Shown one piece after another: positions 35,549 to 44,976 of a DNA stretch of 59,974 bases; position 1 is the first letter of the stretch; each line of letters starts with the position of its first letter. The notes under the pieces are model-generated. The model saw nothing but the letters and a program-made list of their open reading frames with translations. It was not told the DNA's origin and searched no databases. Origin of the DNA: a bacterium (lineage in GTDB: Bacteria; Krumholzibacteriota; Krumholzibacteriia; JACNKJ01); the NCBI GenBank assembly GCA_024231955.1, contig JAAEPZ010000249.1:74127-134100 (forward strand). Direction: 5' to 3'. Position numbers and translations under genes: made by a program.

Positions 35549-36124
35549 ATGCGGCGCTCGCAATTGATGATCTCTCTGTTTTTGGTGAGCCTGATCCTGG
35601 CTTCCGGTCTGTTCCCGGCGTTTGCGTTCGCGCGAACGTATGATCTCCCCCTGGATGACCAGGGTCCAACACGGAATCAGGCTCTGATCAAGAGTTTGAT
35701 CTGGCCCGGTCTGGGCCAGATCGCCCAGGGACGGGAGATCCGGGGCAGTATCTGGGCTGGTGGTGCGGTCATGTTTGCGCTTGGGACTTTCTACTCCCAT
35801 CAGCAATACAACAGCGCGGCCAAGGATTATGAAAACACCTTGTCCAGTTGTCGGAACGCTCTGGCCTCCGGTTCCGCCGATGCAGCCTACTACTATTATA
35901 ACAAACTGGCTGATTACCATGAAGTAGCAGAGGACAGGCACTCAATCCGGACTACGGTAGAGTTCGGTTTTGTCCTGTGGTGGGCCGGAAGCCTGGTCGA
36001 TACGTGGCTCTTTGATAGGCAGTCCGGTACTCAGACGTCTTCCGCTCTGACCTCTTTGCCGGGCGGACTTGAACCTGTAGTTCACGGTAATGCACCAGGT
36101 TTGGCCTGGACTATCGATTTTTAG
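35549..36124 (+). CDS. Exported or membrane DUF5683-like protein
   Basis: A product of 191 residues. A signal peptide or anchor (SLFLVSLILASGLFPAFA) is followed by NQALIKSLIWPGLGQIAQG, the pattern found at the start of DUF5683-type proteins, then two further hydrophobic stretches (SIWAGGAVMFALGTFY and GFVLWWAGSLVDTW). It is probably an inner-membrane or periplasmic protein of unknown role. It lies 20 bases after the dehydrogenase gene and 62 bases before a lipoprotein gene. Confidence 0.72.
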   Translation: MRRSQLMISLFLVSLILASGLFPAFAFARTYDLPLDDQGPTRNQALIKSLIWPGLGQIAQGREIRGSIWAGGAVMFALGTFYSHQQYNSAAKDYENTLSSCRNALASGSADAAYYYYNKLADYHEVAEDRHSIRTTVEFGFVLWWAGSLVDTWLFDRQSGTQTSSALTSLPGGLEPVVHGNAPGLAWTIDF

Positions 36125-36186
36125 CATAGGGCGCCGAACACCGGTCCCGCAATAAATGGATGCTCAATCCCGAAAGGACGAGCGTG

Positions 36187-36630
36187 ATGAGAAGAATGAT
36201 AATTCCGGTCAGCCTGTTGCTCCTTGTCATTGTTTTCGGCTGCTCCAAGGAACACACCGAACTCCTCAAGAGCTTCCCCCTCCCTGTAGTTCAGGAAGCT
36301 CGTCTAACAGAGACGGCGCCTGATCAGTACTCGGTTGCGGTAGCATGGACTTATGCGGATGCGGCCTATGCCGATTCCTACCGGGTCTATCTTGGGGCTA
36401 CGGTGGTTCAGGGCACCCAGGTTCTGGACACGACCTCACTGGTTACTACGGTAGCGACACTGAACTATACCTGGGACGACGTTGACCCGGCGATGCTGCT
36501 GCCCGATGATGAGTTGTGTGCCAACTATGGTGTTTGCGACACGATGTATACGTATCACAACTTCAGAGTGAGTCCGGTTACGGATGGAGTCGAGGGCGAC
36601 ATGGGACCGCTCAGATTCATCACCCGTTGA
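36187..36630 (+). CDS. Predicted lipoprotein, possibly fibronectin-III-like
   Basis: A product of 147 residues with a lipobox (LLLVIVFGCSKE), so it is probably lipid-anchored. The mature part is beta-rich (QYSVAVAWTYADAAYADSYRVYLG, quoted in part), which suits one fibronectin-III-like domain. Two cysteines (LCANYGVCD) may form a disulfide. The start at 36187 follows AAAGGA by about 8 bases; an ATG 27 bases upstream would lengthen the N-terminus of the signal. A strong terminator follows at 36704. No known function. Confidence 0.75.
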   Translation: MRRMIIPVSLLLLVIVFGCSKEHTELLKSFPLPVVQEARLTETAPDQYSVAVAWTYADAAYADSYRVYLGATVVQGTQVLDTTSLVTTVATLNYTWDDVDPAMLLPDDELCANYGVCDTMYTYHNFRVSPVTDGVEGDMGPLRFITR

Positions 36631-36703
36631 CTGGGGTTCCGGATTTGCGGGGAGGTTGGTGCCCCAGCTGCCGGAGCACTCCTGGAACAATACTTGAGTA
36701 TTC

Positions 36704-36738
36704 ACTCCCGTCGAAAGTTCGGCGGGAGTTCTGTTTTT
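36704..36738 (+). terminator. Rho-independent terminator
   Basis: ACTCCCG pairs with CGGGAGT across an inner stem of TCGAA/TTCGG (one G-T pair), followed by a T-rich tail containing five T residues in a row. It lies 74 bases after the lipoprotein stop and 121 bases before the next start. Confidence 0.85.
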
Positions 36739-36858
36739 CCAGATGTTGTCAATACGTCACTTACCAGGCCTCCCCAGACTCCGGTGTAAACGATAGAACG
36801 ATAAACTGGCGCCGGTGGTCGAATTCGAGCCACTTTGATGATCGACAAGGGAGAGATC

Positions 36859-38133
36859 ATGACAAGCAGACGTGGAATCCGTAGGTCGGCCGTTGCACAT
36901 TTTCAAGGATGTGCAATCACAATCATCTGCCTGATGTTGTCCATTTTGATTCTGCCACCCTCTGTTGCCCTAGGTGGAGAGGGCGAGTGGATTGAGCTGC
37001 CAACACTGGGTGCCGCGGATTCAGCCGAAGTGATAGATCCCTTTACCGCAGAGCCTTCACCGGACCTCGCGACCGACAATCTTGTCAAAGAGCCAGGCGA
37101 TGATTACGACTGGCGAACCGTATTACCCGAATCCAGTGCGACCGACGGTACCTGGAAAGGGGATGCCGGTTACGACAGCAGCGCCTTCCTGCAGCAGCCG
37201 CCGCTGGATCTGCCCAAGCGGTTCATCTGGAAAGGCAAGTCGGAATCGCTGGGGTATGTCGGGTATGTGTATCTTGGCGATCACTACTTCGTCGAGGAGA
37301 GCGATTACGATTCGGCTGAATCGGCCTACCGTCATGCACTCAGCCAATGGCCCGAATGTAAACTCATCCTGGCCAGGCTCGATCTGTTGCAGATTTTCAG
37401 GGGTGATTGGCTTCTAGCCGCGGAAAACATGCAAGTATCGTTCGAGGAGGAGCTTCCCACCGGTATCAATCATGAATACGGTCTCAAAGAGGGCAGCCCC
37501 ATCCTTTCCAACAGAGTTGAGGATGTCCCGAATGTCCCGGCGATTCTGTACCGTCTTTGCCTCAGCTCTCTCAACCAAAACAACGAGTGCAACCTGTATG
37601 ACCCCGCACGCGATTTTCTGGTGGGACGTCTCCTGACCAGTGTCGGTGAGTTTGAACATGCTCTGGAGCGTCTGGGTCCGGTCGCGCTGGATGATCATGC
37701 CGAGCCCTGGAACTCACAGGCCGCAAGTCAGCGTGCCGATCTGTATCTGTGTACCTGGCGTCCGGAAATGGCGTTCACCAATCTCCTTCGTGCGCGCACT
37801 CTTGCCGGTGAAAACGGGAAGATCGACAATCGCATCGATCGCCTTAAGAGGGCGCTGGCCCTGACTGCCGATCAAGGGCGTGGTGAAGAGCAGCGGGTGA
37901 CCGTCAAGATCCTCAATCGTCAGGAGCAGGGGCGTTGGGTGCTCGCCAGCCCCCGGAAAGATTTCACCGGTACGATTCGAGTGCAACAAGGGGAGGGTGG
38001 CAGCGAGTCCATGACCCATCTGCTGTACCGTGGCGACGATTACTGGTTGATGACCGTACCGTTGGGACAGGAGAAACCGAACTGGGAGATCGGCAGTCGC
38101 GTGACGCTGATCGGTCTGGTCGCTTCCAGATAA
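36859..38133 (+). CDS. Exported TPR-like protein, function unknown
   Basis: A product of 424 residues with a signal peptide or anchor (ITIICLMLSILILPPSVALG). Residues about 130-180 resemble a tetratricopeptide repeat (YVYLGDHYFVEESDYDSAESAYRHAL, quoted in part), and a helical second part follows with VGRLLTSVGEFEHALERLGP and a repeat-like end. The last 70 residues are beta-rich and may be a separate module. ATG 36859 has AAGGGAGA upstream; an earlier ATG lacks a ribosome site. Scaffold or assembly role is conceivable, but nothing specific can be claimed. Confidence 0.75.
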   Translation: MTSRRGIRRSAVAHFQGCAITIICLMLSILILPPSVALGGEGEWIELPTLGAADSAEVIDPFTAEPSPDLATDNLVKEPGDDYDWRTVLPESSATDGTWKGDAGYDSSAFLQQPPLDLPKRFIWKGKSESLGYVGYVYLGDHYFVEESDYDSAESAYRHALSQWPECKLILARLDLLQIFRGDWLLAAENMQVSFEEELPTGINHEYGLKEGSPILSNRVEDVPNVPAILYRLCLSSLNQNNECNLYDPARDFLVGRLLTSVGEFEHALERLGPVALDDHAEPWNSQAASQRADLYLCTWRPEMAFTNLLRARTLAGENGKIDNRIDRLKRALALTADQGRGEEQRVTVKILNRQEQGRWVLASPRKDFTGTIRVQQGEGGSESMTHLLYRGDDYWLMTVPLGQEKPNWEIGSRVTLIGLVASR

Positions 38134-38144
38134 TGTCTAGATGG

Positions 38145-38174
38145 AAAGCCTCCGCTCATCAACGACGAGGCTTT
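38145..38174. terminator. Inverted repeat between convergent genes, candidate bidirectional terminator
   Basis: AAAGCCTC and GAGGCTTT form an 8-bp stem with a 14-base loop in the 67-base gap between the plus-strand TPR-like gene and the minus-strand epimerase gene. The T-runs are short on both strands, so termination strength is uncertain. Confidence 0.45.
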
Positions 38175-38200
38175 GGCGGATTTGCCGTTCAAAACGGTTC

Positions 38201-38629
38201 TCAGGGATATTCAACCAGCTCCAGCAGTACACCCTCCGTGTCGCGAGGGTGCAGGAACGCCACGCGATTCCCTCCAGCGCCAATTGATGGTGGCGAGATG
38301 GGGACGATATTCCTGGTCGCCAGATCCGCCAAAGCCGTATCGAGGCTCTTCGTCTCGAAAGCGATGTGCTGCAGACCCTGTCCGCGCTTGTCGATGAATC
38401 GTGCGATAGGGCTGTTGTCCCGCAGGGGGGCAAGCAGCTCCAGGCGGCAGTTGCCGCCATCGAGCATCACTACTTCGACACCTTGCTCCGGCAGATTCTC
38501 ACGTTCAATCTCAGTGAAGCCCAGTTGCTGGTACTTGTTTGCGGTAATCTCCAGATCGCTGACGGCAACTCCGATATGGTCCAGGCGACGCCAGATCCCC
38601 GCAGGGAGCATTTCATCATATCGTTTCAT
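38201..38629 (-). CDS. mce: Methylmalonyl-CoA epimerase
   Basis: A vicinal-oxygen-chelate protein of 142 residues that interconverts the R and S forms of methylmalonyl-CoA, using a divalent metal. The likely metal ligands are visible: His18 in LDHIGVAV, a Glu near 64 (LELLAP), His88 in LQHIAFE, and Glu137 in GVLLELVE. It is the last gene of a four-gene minus-strand unit with a biotin carrier, biotin carboxylase and carboxyltransferase, which makes propionyl-CoA to (R)-methylmalonyl-CoA the likely pathway. Methylmalonyl-CoA mutase is not in the window. Confidence 0.9.
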   Translation of the reverse strand: MKRYDEMLPAGIWRRLDHIGVAVSDLEITANKYQQLGFTEIERENLPEQGVEVVMLDGGNCRLELLAPLRDNSPIARFIDKRGQGLQHIAFETKSLDTALADLATRNIVPISPPSIGAGGNRVAFLHPRDTEGVLLELVEYP

Positions 38630-39177
38630 CAGGCGGCTCCCGCAGTGGAATCGTCCGCGATTACACGGACCAGTGTAGCACCTGCCTCGACCATCTCACC
38701 ATCCTTGACTTCGATCTCCTGGACGATGCCGCCAATCTCGGTGACCAATTCGTTCTGCATCTTCATCGCCTCCAGCACCAGAAGTCCCTGCCCCTTCTCG
38801 ACCGTCTCGCCCGGCAACGCCAGCGCCCGCACAACAATCCCCGGCATGGGAGCCTTCAGTACGAACAACCCCTCATCCACGTTGGCGCGTGTGATCTCAT
38901 CGGCCACGGCCTCCAGCTCATCACGTACACGCACGTTGATCTGTTCCGCAATGGCGTTGACGGTAAATTCTCCGTCCTGCCAGTTCTTCTCGATCAGATC
39001 GACGAGAAACGATTGTCCCTCTATCAACAGCGAGTAATGTTCATCCTTTTCGATGACCGACTGCTCGACCAGATGCATCTCTCCGTCAATCGTGATTGCC
39101 CACCTTTGCCCGCGGAGCTCGATGGTCACTTCCCGTTTTTCGCCCTGGATCTGAACAATATAACGACTCACACTCAT
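38629..39177 (-). CDS. Biotin carboxyl carrier subunit of an acyl-CoA carboxylase
   Basis: A product of 182 residues. Residues about 105-178 form a biotinyl domain with the biotin-accepting Lys139 in EAMKMQNE, preceded by LKAPMPGIVV. The first 100 residues are a beta-rich region like the carrier part of propionyl-CoA carboxylases. It shares the A of its stop codon context with the epimerase start (1-base overlap) and overlaps the biotin carboxylase stop by 4 bases. The coupling indicates a three-subunit enzyme rather than the fused PccA form. Confidence 0.92.
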   Translation of the reverse strand: MSVSRYIVQIQGEKREVTIELRGQRWAITIDGEMHLVEQSVIEKDEHYSLLIEGQSFLVDLIEKNWQDGEFTVNAIAEQINVRVRDELEAVADEITRANVDEGLFVLKAPMPGIVVRALALPGETVEKGQGLLVLEAMKMQNELVTEIGGIVQEIEVKDGEMVEAGATLVRVIADDSTAGAA

Positions 39178-40700
39178 ATTGTTGACCTCCTGCTCACCGC
39201 TTCCCGTCGACCGATCAGTTTCCAGCGACTTTGCGCCTCTTTCTCCGTCTGAACGGAATCCAGATTGAGTCTGCGGCTGTGCTGGTGGTAGGCCAACGTT
39301 GCCGCGATCAGGGCGACCTGGGGCACTCGAGCATCATGTGAGATCTGCTTTGCGTCGAAATGATCGTCTATATAGTGCGTGTCGCACTCCCCACGACAGA
39401 AAGCCTCCTGCTTGAGGATCCATTGATGGAAGGGGATGTTCGTCTTGACGCCGGCGATAACGAATTCCGTGAACGCCTGTCTGGCGCGCTGGATGACATC
39501 TTCACGATTCTCCCCATAGATGACCAGCTTGCTCAACAGCGGATCGTAGTAAATAGGCACTTCGTATTTTTCATAGATGCCGCTGTCATGTCTGATTCCG
39601 GGACCGGTTGGTTCCCGCAACAGAGCGATCTTGCCGGTGGAGGGGAGGAACCCCGCCTCCGGATCCTCGGCATAGATGCGGAACTCCATAGCCCAGCCGC
39701 GGTGCTGGACATCCTCCTGACGCAACTTGAGTCTGCGCCCCGCCGCGACCTCCAGTTGCATCTTCACCAGATCCGTGCAGGTTGTCAGCTCGGTAACGGG
39801 ATGCTCCACCTGCAACCGGGTATTCATCTCGAGGAAGAAGAAATTGCGGTCGGCATCGACGATGAATTCGACCGTACCCGCACCGACATAGTTCACGGCC
39901 CTGGCCACCTGCACCGCCATCTCGCCCATCTGCGAGCGCATCTCATCATCAACAAGTGGGCTGGGGCACTCCTCGACAACTTTCTGGTGCCTGCGCTGAA
40001 TTGAGCATTCACGCTCACCCAGATGGATGACGTTGCCGTGCGTGTCGGCCATGACCTGGATCTCGATATGCCTCGGTTTCTCGACATATCTTTCGATGAA
40101 CACGGCGTCGTCGGCGAACGACTTGCCGGCCTCCTCGCGAGTTGCGCGCAGGGCTGAGTCCATTTTGTCGTCGCCGCGCACCACGCGCATCCCCTTGCCG
40201 CCGCCGCCGGAGGCGGCCTTGAGCATGATCGGGTAACCGATCTCGGCGGCCAGTCGTTTCGCCTCAACGGGATCGGACACGGCACCGTCGCTGCCCGGGA
40301 TTACGCTGATGCCGGCGGCGACCATGCACGCACGGGCCTTCAGCTTGTTGCCCATGACGTCAATCGCTTCGGGTGGTGGACCGATGAACGTGATCCCCTC
40401 TTTAGCCAGAGCTGCCGCGAATTCCAGGTTCTCCGAGAGGAAGCCGTATCCGGGGTGAACTGCGTCGGCTCCGGATTGGCGGCAGGCATCGATGATCTTT
40501 TCGATACGCAGGTAGCTCTCGGCCGATGTCCGCCCGCCCAGGGGGATAGCCTGCTCCGCGAAAAAGACATGCGGAGCTTGTCGATCCACGTCACTGTAGA
40601 TCGCCACGGTCGGAATCTCGAGCTTGCGCAATGTGCGTATAACGCGCATCGCGATCTCTCCGCGATTGGCCACCAGAACTTTCTTGAACTCTTTTGCCAT
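39174..40700 (-). CDS. Biotin carboxylase subunit of an acyl-CoA carboxylase
   Basis: An ATP-grasp enzyme of 508 residues that carboxylates biotin. It shows KVLVANRGEIAMRVIRT at the start, DAVHPGYGFLSEN, the ATP loop KAASGGGGKGMRVV, and EMNTRLQVEHPVTE. The C-terminus extends roughly 50 residues beyond a standard AccC, with a basic tail (SRWKLIGRREAVSRR). It is cytoplasmic and acts with the biotin carrier and carboxyltransferase encoded on either side. Acetyl-CoA carboxylase use is possible, but the epimerase and carboxyltransferase neighbours favour propionyl-CoA. Confidence 0.93.
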   Translation of the reverse strand: MAKEFKKVLVANRGEIAMRVIRTLRKLEIPTVAIYSDVDRQAPHVFFAEQAIPLGGRTSAESYLRIEKIIDACRQSGADAVHPGYGFLSENLEFAAALAKEGITFIGPPPEAIDVMGNKLKARACMVAAGISVIPGSDGAVSDPVEAKRLAAEIGYPIMLKAASGGGGKGMRVVRGDDKMDSALRATREEAGKSFADDAVFIERYVEKPRHIEIQVMADTHGNVIHLGERECSIQRRHQKVVEECPSPLVDDEMRSQMGEMAVQVARAVNYVGAGTVEFIVDADRNFFFLEMNTRLQVEHPVTELTTCTDLVKMQLEVAAGRRLKLRQEDVQHRGWAMEFRIYAEDPEAGFLPSTGKIALLREPTGPGIRHDSGIYEKYEVPIYYDPLLSKLVIYGENREDVIQRARQAFTEFVIAGVKTNIPFHQWILKQEAFCRGECDTHYIDDHFDAKQISHDARVPQVALIAATLAYHQHSRRLNLDSVQTEKEAQSRWKLIGRREAVSRRSTI

Positions 40701-40716
40701 TGCTTTCTCGATCCTG

Positions 40717-42267
40717 CTAGAGCGGAATGTTGCCGTGTTTCTTGTGTGGAACCTGCTGGCGTTTGCCCGCCAGGCTCTGCAGGCCCGCGATCAGCTTCTG
40801 GCGCGTCTCACGAGGCATGATAATGTCGTCGATGAATCCGGCTTCGGAGGCGAGATAGGGATTGGCGAACTGCTCGTTGTATTTGGCGATCAATTCGGCC
40901 CGCTTCTCCACCTGGTCCTCCGCCGTGGACAGCTCCTTGCGGTAGAGAATGTTGATCGCTCCCTCGGCGCCCATCACGGCCAGCTCGGCCGTGGGCCGGG
41001 CGTAGTTGGGGTCGGCGCGGAGATGCTGGCTGCTCATGACATCGTGAGCGCCACCATCGGCCTTGCGCACAACGATGGTCAGCTTGGGCACGGTGGCTTC
41101 GCAGTAGGCGTAGAGCAGTTTGGCGCCGTGCTTGATGATGCCGCCATACTCCTGGTCGGTGCCGGGCAGGAAGCCGGGCACATCCTCGAATGTGATGAGA
41201 GGGATGTTGAAGGCGTCACAGAAGCGGACGAAGCGAGCAGCCTTGAGACTGGCGCTGATATCCAGGGCGCCGGCCATGGCCTTGGACTGGTTGGCTACGA
41301 TGCCGACGGACTGACCTCCCAAGCGCGCGAATCCGACGACGATATTGCGGGCATAGGCCTCCTGCACCTCAAAGAAGCTGTCCACATCAACAATGCGGTT
41401 GATGATATCCTTCACATCGAATGGTACTTTGGGATCCTCCGGGATGATCGAGTCCAGCGCCTCATCCTGACGATCGGGGGGATCTGTGCACTCGACCACG
41501 GGTGGGTCCTCAAGGTTGTTCTGCGGGAGGTAACTGAGCAGTTTCTTGACCTGCAGCAGCGCATCCTGATCACTGGATGCCATGAAGTGGGCGACACCGC
41601 TGCGGCTGTTGTGGGTATTCGCGCCGCCAAGATCCTCGAAACTCACCTCCTCCCCGGTGACCATCTTGATCACATTGGGGCCGGTGACGAACATGTGGCT
41701 GGTGCCGTCGACCATGAAGATGAAGTCGGTGATGGCGGGGCTGTAGACAGCGCCACCGGCGCAGGGGCCCATGATTATACTGATCTGGGGCACTACACCG
41801 CTGGCGAGGGTATTACGGAGGAAAATATCCGCATAACCGCCCAGACTGTACACACCCTCCTGGATCCGGGCGCCGCCCGAGTCGTTGAGACCGATAACCG
41901 GCGCCCCATTTTCGACGGCCAGATCCATCAGGCGACAGATCTTGCCGGCGTTCGCCTCGCTCATCGTACCACCGAAGACGGTGAAATCCTGGGCGAAGGC
42001 ATAGACCAGACGGCCATTGACGCGGCCAAAACCGGCGACAACACCGTCTCCCACCGGTTTATTGTCGATGATGGAGGTATCAGACGACCGATGGGTGACA
42101 AAAACCCCCAGTTCCTGGAAGGTCCCGCGATCGAAAAAGAGGTGAACCCGCTCCCGGGCTGTCAGCCGTCCGGATTCATGGATTTTGTCGATTCTCTTCT
42201 GTCCGCCGCCCAATCTGGCCTGTTCACGTTTCTCTTCCAGTGTTTTGAACTTGTCTTTATGGAGCAT
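40717..42267 (-). CDS. pccB: Acyl-CoA carboxylase carboxyltransferase subunit (propionyl-CoA type)
   Basis: A carboxyltransferase of 516 residues, typical of PccB/MmdA. Features: [17 protein letters not shown], a [18 protein letters not shown] segment, the oxyanion-hole motifs [17 protein letters not shown] and [16 protein letters not shown], and [14 protein letters not shown] at the end. It transfers CO2 from biotin to propionyl-CoA. Methylmalonyl-CoA decarboxylase alpha subunits are close relatives, but no membrane decarboxylase subunit is nearby. It is the first gene of the minus-strand unit, with a good promoter 50 bases upstream. Confidence 0.93.
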   Translation of the reverse strand: MLHKDKFKTLEEKREQARLGGGQKRIDKIHESGRLTARERVHLFFDRGTFQELGVFVTHRSSDTSIIDNKPVGDGVVAGFGRVNGRLVYAFAQDFTVFGGTMSEANAGKICRLMDLAVENGAPVIGLNDSGGARIQEGVYSLGGYADIFLRNTLASGVVPQISIIMGPCAGGAVYSPAITDFIFMVDGTSHMFVTGPNVIKMVTGEEVSFEDLGGANTHNSRSGVAHFMASSDQDALLQVKKLLSYLPQNNLEDPPVVECTDPPDRQDEALDSIIPEDPKVPFDVKDIINRIVDVDSFFEVQEAYARNIVVGFARLGGQSVGIVANQSKAMAGALDISASLKAARFVRFCDAFNIPLITFEDVPGFLPGTDQEYGGIIKHGAKLLYAYCEATVPKLTIVVRKADGGAHDVMSSQHLRADPNYARPTAELAVMGAEGAINILYRKELSTAEDQVEKRAELIAKYNEQFANPYLASEAGFIDDIIMPRETRQKLIAGLQSLAGKRQQVPHKKHGNIPL

Positions 42268-42316
42268 CTAGACCCTCGGCTCGGGAGTGTAGTATTTTGC
42301 GAATTTCAGAGAGCCC

Positions 42317-42345
42317 AGTGTAATTGCCAGCGGGGACAACGTCAA
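42317..42345 (-). promoter_or_regulatory. Promoter for the acyl-CoA carboxylase operon
   Basis: On the minus strand TTGACG is followed after 17 bases by TACACT (5 of 6 and 4 of 6 consensus positions). It lies about 50 bases upstream of the carboxyltransferase start, in the divergent region shared with the ABC cassette. Confidence 0.55.
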
Positions 42346-42452
42346 GCTACCTCGCGGGGATGAGAAAATATGTGAAAATAATAGCTCTTATGATTTGCTT
42401 CGCTCTGAATCTTGTGTAACTTTGATATACCGAACACGCTAGAGTTTGCGGT

Positions 42453-42474
42453 CGGGGGGTTGGCAATCCCCCCG
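42453..42474. other. G/C hairpin in the divergent regulatory region
   Basis: CGGGGGG and CCCCCCG form a 7-bp stem with an 8-base loop, 49 bases ahead of the ABC permease start. There is no T-run after it on either strand, so it may be a leader structure or binding site rather than a terminator. Confidence 0.4.
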
Positions 42475-42522
42475 CCCAGGAGATCGGCCGCGGTAAACTC
42501 TCAACGAATTTCGGAGCCATTG

Positions 42523-43254
42523 ATGATGAGATCGATTAGAATAGCTCTTCTGAGCTATCTCGCACCATTGGCTTCTGCGAGAGCGACCCGTATGACGTGC
42601 GTCCTCATGGCCCTGTTGCTTATGCTTGTAGTAACAGGCCGGTTGACCGGTTTCCTGCCCCCGACTGCATTTATCAATATCGCTGATTCCCTGATCCTGT
42701 ACGGGATTCCCCTTTTCGCTGTTCTCCTCTCCGAAATGTCCCTCCGCGACGGGATCACGCACCGTACCCTGCTCTATCCGCTTCTGGGGCCGGTATCCCG
42801 TACGACAATCGCAGTAACACGCACTCTGGCAACCGGGTTGCTGCTGTTTGTCAGCGCCACGTTGACCCTGATCTGCGTGAAGGTACTGGGAGAGTTGTCA
42901 TGGAGTATCTTCCCCCAGGAGCTGGCGGCCCTGTTCTTCGGCTCAATAGCCTATGTGGCATTCTTCGGTCTGATCCATGCGGTGAACTCCAAGGCTCTGA
43001 TCATCTCGTTATGTGTCTTTACCCTGTTTGATCTGCCTGTCGGACGATTGCCTTTTACGATGCGCAATCTAGCGCCCTCGTTTCATCTTCGCGTTTTATC
43101 GGACAAGATTGATTCCATCTCCATCCCCGTCATGATGGACGTATCCGACCCGTCACTGTTCTTCTCTGCTATGGTTATGGTCCTCGTGACGATTGTCGCG
43201 ACTACCCTGACCGCCCTCCTCTTCTCCCGCAGGAATCTGGTGAATCTGTGCTGA
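42523..43254 (+). CDS. ABC-2-type transporter permease
   Basis: A membrane protein of 243 residues with about six hydrophobic segments (CVLMALLLMLVV, LLLFVSATLTLIC, MVMVLVTIVATTLTALL). The HRTLLYPLLGPVSRTTIAVTR stretch (quoted in part) is like the coupling loop of ABC-2 permeases. It starts at 42523 with GGAG 6 bases upstream and overlaps the next ATPase gene by 7 bases. It is the first of four coupled ABC genes. The substrate is not apparent; exporters of this form move drugs, lipids or copper-related cargo, or act in gliding. Confidence 0.8.
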   Translation: MMRSIRIALLSYLAPLASARATRMTCVLMALLLMLVVTGRLTGFLPPTAFINIADSLILYGIPLFAVLLSEMSLRDGITHRTLLYPLLGPVSRTTIAVTRTLATGLLLFVSATLTLICVKVLGELSWSIFPQELAALFFGSIAYVAFFGLIHAVNSKALIISLCVFTLFDLPVGRLPFTMRNLAPSFHLRVLSDKIDSISIPVMMDVSDPSLFFSAMVMVLVTIVATTLTALLFSRRNLVNLC

Positions 43255-44186
43255 CAACAGGCAACAATGGAGACTGGCTGGAGATTGACGGTCTGCATCT
43301 CCAAAGAGGCGGCCGTTCCGTACTCCAAGGTGTCGACCTGGCCCTATCCGGGCAGGCTGTGGGGTTGGTAGGGGTAAACGGCGCAGGCAAGTCAACGCTG
43401 ATCGGTGCAATGCTCGGAGTGCTACGCGCCGAACAGGGGACCATCTCGATCCTCGGCCTGGATATCCCCATTCGGGCGCGTGAATTGCGCACACGCAGCG
43501 GCGTGATGGCGGAGCAGGCCGGGGTTTATCCCGGAGGTTCCGGCGTGGACGCCGTCTGCTTTGCGGGCGAGATGAGCGGCCTTGGTCGTCGTGAGTCCCT
43601 CAGGCGTGCGCATCAGGCACTCGACGCTCTGGATGTCGGTGAGGAGCGCTACCGGCCCACAAAGGGCTATTCCACCGGAATGCGTCAGCGCTGCAAGCTG
43701 GCAATGAGTCTCGTACACGATCCTGAATTGTTGATTCTGGACGAACCCACCGTGGGTCTCGACCCGCCAGGTCGTCTTCAGCTGCTCAACCTGATCAAGG
43801 ATCTGCGGGACGGCGGCCGCCGCATTCTGCTCAGTACTCACATCATGCAGGATGCCGAACACCTTTGCGACGATCTGATCCTGATCGAGGCCGGCGTCAT
43901 TACATTCGCGGGCCCCGTCTCCAGACTCGTGGACAGGTCAAGCAGTCGTCTGATCGCCGAGGGGAGCGGACTGGACGCCGAATTCGCCGCAACCCTGACT
44001 GCTGCCGGGATCCAGGTTCTGAATCACACTGAGCAGCGGATCGAATTCATCAGTCATGGCAATGACGACCTCGCGCTTTTCTGGCGAATTGCCGGTGAAC
44101 GGGGCGCCGAGTTGCGTCGGCTGGGTTGCGATGTCGTCACCCTGGAGGATGCGGTCGTGGACATGATGGAGGCGGATCATGGATAA
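43248..44186 (+). CDS. ABC transporter ATP-binding protein
   Basis: An exporter-type ATPase of 312 residues. Walker A is GVNGAGKST, the signature is YSTGMRQRCKLAMSL, Walker B is LLILDEPTVGLD and the H-loop is LLSTHIMQDAE. The C-terminal 90 residues beyond the ATPase core are typical of ABC-2 partners. It starts with GTG inside the end of the preceding permease gene and ends 8 bases into the next permease, so all three are translationally coupled. Confidence 0.9.
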   Translation: MLTTGNNGDWLEIDGLHLQRGGRSVLQGVDLALSGQAVGLVGVNGAGKSTLIGAMLGVLRAEQGTISILGLDIPIRARELRTRSGVMAEQAGVYPGGSGVDAVCFAGEMSGLGRRESLRRAHQALDALDVGEERYRPTKGYSTGMRQRCKLAMSLVHDPELLILDEPTVGLDPPGRLQLLNLIKDLRDGGRRILLSTHIMQDAEHLCDDLILIEAGVITFAGPVSRLVDRSSSRLIAEGSGLDAEFAATLTAAGIQVLNHTEQRIEFISHGNDDLALFWRIAGERGAELRRLGCDVVTLEDAVVDMMEADHG

Positions 44187-44976
44187 CGTCATCCGGCAAG
44201 CTCCCAGCTCATTCCACACGGTTCGCGCCATAGCCCGCCGACAGCTGCTGATGGCCAGGAAGCGAAAGCTGGTCAAGCTGCTGTTCCTGGGCAGTCTCCT
44301 GCCGCCGTTGATTCTCATCATCGTGATCATCGTGCGCAACATGGCCGAACAGGCCACCGGGATGACCCTGGGGTGGGATCCCCTGATGAGATTCCTCGAG
44401 TTCCAGGCGCTGCCGGTTGGCCTGCTGGCGCTGGGTCTGGGGATCCCCAGTGTGGCGCGCGATCGCGCCGAAGATGTCCTCTTTCTCTATGCTACACGAC
44501 CTGTGCAGCCCTGGCACTACGCCCTGGGCAAGTTGCTGGCGGTAGCCCTGCCCTGCACAGCGCTTATGCTCCTGCCCGGTGTGATAATTACCTTGCTGCA
44601 TCTTGGCGTAACCTCGGAATTGAATGTGGGTGAGGCTCTGGTGATGATCCTCAAGATGACGACCTATTCGGTTCTCATGGGTGCGGCTTATGCCGGTGTA
44701 ACCGTCGGCGCCAGTTCCGGCACCAAGAAGAGTCGCTGGGCCCTTCTGATCACATTGGCTATATTCTCGCTGCCGGATACGATTGTTCAACTGGCGGGTG
44801 TGATGTGGAATCTTGATGTGGTTACGGTCGGTCCGCAGAGTTGTCTGGTCTGTTTGCAGGAGGCGCTGCTGAATTCCGGTCCCGATGGCTGGTGGTGTGC
44901 GCTGGCCCTGACCCTCTATGGCCTGGGCGGCATGTGGATCACTCTGATGCGCGTCAAGAAGGAGATGATTCCATGA
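44179..44976 (+). CDS. ABC-2-type transporter permease
   Basis: A membrane protein of 265 residues with about six hydrophobic segments (KLLFLGSLLPPLILIIVIIV, quoted in part, LPVGLLALGLGI, LPCTALMLLPGVIITLL). The cytoplasmic SVARDRAEDVLFLYATRPV stretch resembles the ABC-2 pattern seen in the first permease of the cassette (GITHRTLLYPLLGPVS), so the two may pair in one complex. It overlaps the ATPase genes on both sides. Confidence 0.8.
   Translation: MDNVIRQAPSSFHTVRAIARRQLLMARKRKLVKLLFLGSLLPPLILIIVIIVRNMAEQATGMTLGWDPLMRFLEFQALPVGLLALGLGIPSVARDRAEDVLFLYATRPVQPWHYALGKLLAVALPCTALMLLPGVIITLLHLGVTSELNVGEALVMILKMTTYSVLMGAAYAGVTVGASSGTKKSRWALLITLAIFSLPDTIVQLAGVMWNLDVVTVGPQSCLVCLQEALLNSGPDGWWCALALTLYGLGGMWITLMRVKKEMIP

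Noticed and set aside
40624..42363. A 579-codon open frame on the plus strand
   Set aside because: It is antisense to the carboxyltransferase gene, and its translation has no recognised domain or ribosome site.
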